From Halopiger xanaduensis SH-6 (lineage in GTDB: Archaea; Halobacteriota; Halobacteria; Halobacteriales; Natrialbaceae): DNA of 64,000 nt. The notes beneath the pieces were generated by a model. The model made no database searches, was not told the origin of the DNA, and saw only the letters and a program-made list of their open reading frames with translations. The DNA is taken from positions 124,001-188,000 of the forward strand of contig NC_015658.1 of the NCBI RefSeq assembly GCF_000217715.1, given 5' to 3'. Below, piece by piece: positions 61,711-64,000 of the stretch. Numbering within the stretch: position 1 is the stretch's first letter; each line of letters starts with the position of its first letter. Both the position numbers and the translations under genes were made by a program.

Positions 61711-63897
61711 TCAGGAATCGCTCTCCACGAATTTGAACAGCTGGTTGTTACCGCCGCTCGGGTTCCAGTGCCGAATGTCGGCGCCCGGCTCCGGATCGAC
61801 CTCCCAGACGTCGGCGGCGAGGTCGGCGTGGGTCGGCTCGAGCGTGTAGGCCTCCTCGCTTCGCGGGACGGCCGCGAATTTCTGGTAGTCCGCGTCCTCC
61901 CAGGTGCCGAGCTCGAGGTTCGTCCCCGTGTCCGTGCCGCCGTCCGCGGCCTCGAGCACCAGATTCTCGTCGCCGGCGGCGGCGATGCGGTAGACGCCGT
62001 CTTCGGGTTCGGTGACAACCCACTGCTGGTTGGTCGCTTCGCCGATCGTCTCGTTGTAGACGTTCGCGCCGTCGGTCAGTCCGTCCTCGTCGTCGACGCT
62101 CATCACGATGTCGTCGCCGTTGAGTTGGGCGGTGATTCGGTACGTTCCGGGCTCGAGGTCGTCGACCAGATCGATCTCCTGACCGGCGTCGCCGGTGCCG
62201 AGGTTCGCCCGCGGATTGTCGACGACGTACTGGACGTCGACGTCCCGGCTGGGGTCGTGCTTCCACTCGAAGACGAGATCCCACTCCCCGCGGCCGTCGT
62301 TCCACAGGAAGTAGTGATCGTAGGCGAACGTCGCGCCGGTCGCGTCGACGGGGTCGGCCCGCAGCGACGGCTGCTGGTACTCGAACGAACTGACGCCCTG
62401 GACGGTTGCGGCCGGATCTGCGCCACCCTCGAGGGTGACGGTGCCCAGGTCGAGCCCGCCGCCGTGGTTGTTCTCGAGGATCGTTTCGTCGGCGGCGACG
62501 CGGATGTTCTCCTCCGTCCCGCCCTCGCGGACGTCGCAGTTGACGATCCGGACGTTCGAGGTCTGCCCGCCGGAGACGTGAATGCCGTACGATTGCTCGC
62601 GCTCGCCCTCCTCGCGGTCGTCGTACGTCCGGAGGTTAGAGATCGTGACGCCGTTCGTGGGATCGTGTCCGAAGTCGTCCCGCGAGTGAATGCGGACGGC
62701 TTCGCCGTCGCAGTTCGCGACGACCCCGCCCTCGACCGTGAAGTTCTGGTTGTCCTCGATGAAGATCCCGCAGACGTCCATCTCGGAAATGTTCACCTCG
62801 CCGACGGTGATGTTGTGCGAGCCCGAGACGCCGAAGACGCCGCGAGCGCCGCCGCGGACGACGACCTGATCGCAGGTCACGTCGTGGGTGCCGTTGGCGA
62901 CGCGGAAGCCGGCGTAGCCGCCGCCGGGGTCGATCTCCTTTCCGACCACCGAATTGACCGTCGCGTCGGTCGTGTCGTTGAGCAGGACGCCACAGCCCGA
63001 TTCCACGCCGTTCGCGATGACGTCGCCGACTTGGATGCGGTCGACGGCGTAGGTTTCGAAGGCGTGGCCGCCCGAGTTCTCGACGTAGACGGTGTCGACC
63101 TGGACGTCTTTACAGCGGACGGTGTCCTCGCCGCGGCCGTGTGCGAAGCCGTCGATCCGCACGCCGATGTTGCCGCGCGGGTCCGAGCCGGTCATCTCGA
63201 TGCTAATGTTGCCGAGTCGGAGGTTCCGCACGCTCTGGAGGAACATGCCGAACCGCGGGTTGCCGACGACGTGCAGATTCGGGATTTCGACGTGTTCCGC
63301 GTCGGCGGCCATGACTGGAATGACCATCGCCTGATCGCCCTCGTCCTCGACGCGCATTCGCGCCGGTACGTCCAGCGCGGTGTAGCTCGGCAGTTCGATT
63401 CCCGCGAACTGGTCCGACGGATCGTATTCGCCGATATCCCCGTCGCCGTGGACCGGCCCGACGGTGCTCGGCGAGACGACCGCGACTTTCTCCATCCAGT
63501 CGCGCCCGTCCGTGAGGCTGTCGACCGCAGACTGGGTCACCTCGAGGACGTCCTCGCCGCTGGCCACGGTCTCCTCGCGATTGTCGGCGTGGAAGATCCC
63601 CTCCTCGTCCTTCCAGACGATCACGTCCGCATCTCTGGCCGCCGCGTAGACGTGGTCGACCTCGAGCGCGTGGAGATTGAACAGGTCGTGGTCCTGCGCG
63701 TCGATATCCTGATTCCACGGCCGCGCGTTTTTGCCGCGGTTCTTGCCGTCGCCGTGATCCGCCGCGGCTGAACCGGTCATCGCTGCCCCGACGGTACCGA
63801 CGCCGAGCAAGCCGAGTGCGGTCCGGCGCGTCAGCGACAGCCCGCTGTCTTCGTGCCCGTGCCTCTCACTAGCCTCTGACAAGCTATCACGTGCCAC
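61711..63897 (-). CDS. Tat-exported right-handed beta-helix protein with ricin-type C-terminal domain, probable pectin-active enzyme
   Basis: 728 aa from a GTG at 63897; a TATA element about 27 nt upstream makes this leaderless start likely. Tat signal SLTRRTALGLLGVGTVGAAMTG, then ADHGDGK. The middle (residues about 180-480) is a parallel beta-helix with repeats such as ISNLRTYDDREEGE and VRIVNCDVREGG. The end has a Ricin_B-like trefoil (GEATNQQWVV; GDENLVLEA; GGNNQLFKFVES). The exact lyase or hydrolase family is not clear; it sits upstream of PL22. Confidence 0.82.
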   Translation of the reverse strand: MARDSLSEASERHGHEDSGLSLTRRTALGLLGVGTVGAAMTGSAAADHGDGKNRGKNARPWNQDIDAQDHDLFNLHALEVDHVYAAARDADVIVWKDEEGIFHADNREETVASGEDVLEVTQSAVDSLTDGRDWMEKVAVVSPSTVGPVHGDGDIGEYDPSDQFAGIELPSYTALDVPARMRVEDEGDQAMVIPVMAADAEHVEIPNLHVVGNPRFGMFLQSVRNLRLGNISIEMTGSDPRGNIGVRIDGFAHGRGEDTVRCKDVQVDTVYVENSGGHAFETYAVDRIQVGDVIANGVESGCGVLLNDTTDATVNSVVGKEIDPGGGYAGFRVANGTHDVTCDQVVVRGGARGVFGVSGSHNITVGEVNISEMDVCGIFIEDNQNFTVEGGVVANCDGEAVRIHSRDDFGHDPTNGVTISNLRTYDDREEGEREQSYGIHVSGGQTSNVRIVNCDVREGGTEENIRVAADETILENNHGGGLDLGTVTLEGGADPAATVQGVSSFEYQQPSLRADPVDATGATFAYDHYFLWNDGRGEWDLVFEWKHDPSRDVDVQYVVDNPRANLGTGDAGQEIDLVDDLEPGTYRITAQLNGDDIVMSVDDEDGLTDGANVYNETIGEATNQQWVVTEPEDGVYRIAAAGDENLVLEAADGGTDTGTNLELGTWEDADYQKFAAVPRSEEAYTLEPTHADLAADVWEVDPEPGADIRHWNPSGGNNQLFKFVESDS

Positions 63898-63914
63898 AGT
63901 CGCTCTATCAGGAA

Positions 63915-63930
63915 ATAGTATTTATAATTA
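63915..63930 (-). promoter_or_regulatory. Promoter of the beta-helix gene
   Basis: TTTATAA (63921-63927) in an AT-rich run, reading TAATTATAAATACT on the minus strand. Its centre is about 27 nt before the GTG at 63897, the distance for a leaderless transcript. The sequence beyond to 64000 is AT-rich with no ORF visible before the edge. Confidence 0.6.
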
Positions 63931-64000
63931 ATGAAAATAGACGAAAGAGATAAGCGAGTACGATTACCGATACTCCTAATAAATCCGAAAGCTACTGGGC

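Overview
The window reads as chromosome (or a large replicon) of an extremely halophilic archaeon of class Halobacteria, probably Natrialbales-like. The evidence is high-GC coding sequence, strongly acidic proteins, Tat (twin-arginine) signals on exported proteins and lipoproteins, bacterio-opsin-activator type HTH regulators, an Lrp-TRASH copper regulator, universal stress proteins, and many TATA boxes about 25-30 nt before a start codon (leaderless transcripts) beside a few strong Shine-Dalgarno sites. I saw no rRNA, tRNA, CRISPR array or complete insertion sequence. All names come from reading motifs and recalling families; nothing was searched.

Layout. 1-3.8 kb: the 3' part of a CUT1 sugar ABC operon (binding protein cut by the window edge, two permeases, MalK-like ATPase, a 58-aa membrane peptide), facing a Gfo/Idh/MocA oxidoreductase. 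5.2-7.5 kb: a compact, AT-richer module of a methyltransferase, a thioredoxin-reductase-like flavoprotein with a CPYCHGYE site, and a divergent HTH regulator; both promoters carry nearly the same 17-bp palindrome. 7.5-11.7 kb: a tyrosine recombinase with small or broken ORFs and gene-poor DNA, island-like. 11.7-20.7 kb: housekeeping and stress genes, including a TetR-regulated ABC-2 exporter, a site-2 protease, an esterase and a LUD protein. 20.4-30.2 kb: metals and stress, with a Zn/Cd P1B ATPase, a HemAT globin transducer, CopZ, an Lrp-TRASH regulator, a CopA ATPase and two Usp proteins. 30.3-31.2 kb: aroE.

31.5-64 kb is a plant-cell-wall island for pectin, rhamnogalacturonan and glucuronoxylan. 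It contains GH105, mannonate dehydratase, GH115 alpha-glucuronidase, a peptide/nickel-type ABC transporter with a fused two-domain ATPase, PL11 rhamnogalacturonan lyase, a GH4 enzyme with a CHEV motif, a sugar isomerase-like protein plus Gfo/Idh pair, a block fitting non-phosphorylative L-rhamnose oxidation (lactonase-like amidohydrolase, L-rhamnonate-dehydratase-like enolase, Zn dehydrogenase, FAH-family hydrolase, SDR), two GH43-like beta-propellers, PL22 oligogalacturonate lyase and a secreted beta-helix protein with a ricin-like tail.

Proposed logic (inference): Tat-exported lyases cut pectic polymers outside; the ABC systems import oligosaccharides; GH105, GH4, GH115, GH43-like and PL22 enzymes finish them inside. 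Rhamnose would go through rhamnonate and diketo-deoxyrhamnonate to pyruvate plus lactate, and uronates through mannonate or keto-deoxy acids. The least expected member is a luciferase-like flavin/F420 oxidoreductase starting 4 nt after the rhamnonate-dehydratase stop; it has no place in the textbook pathway.
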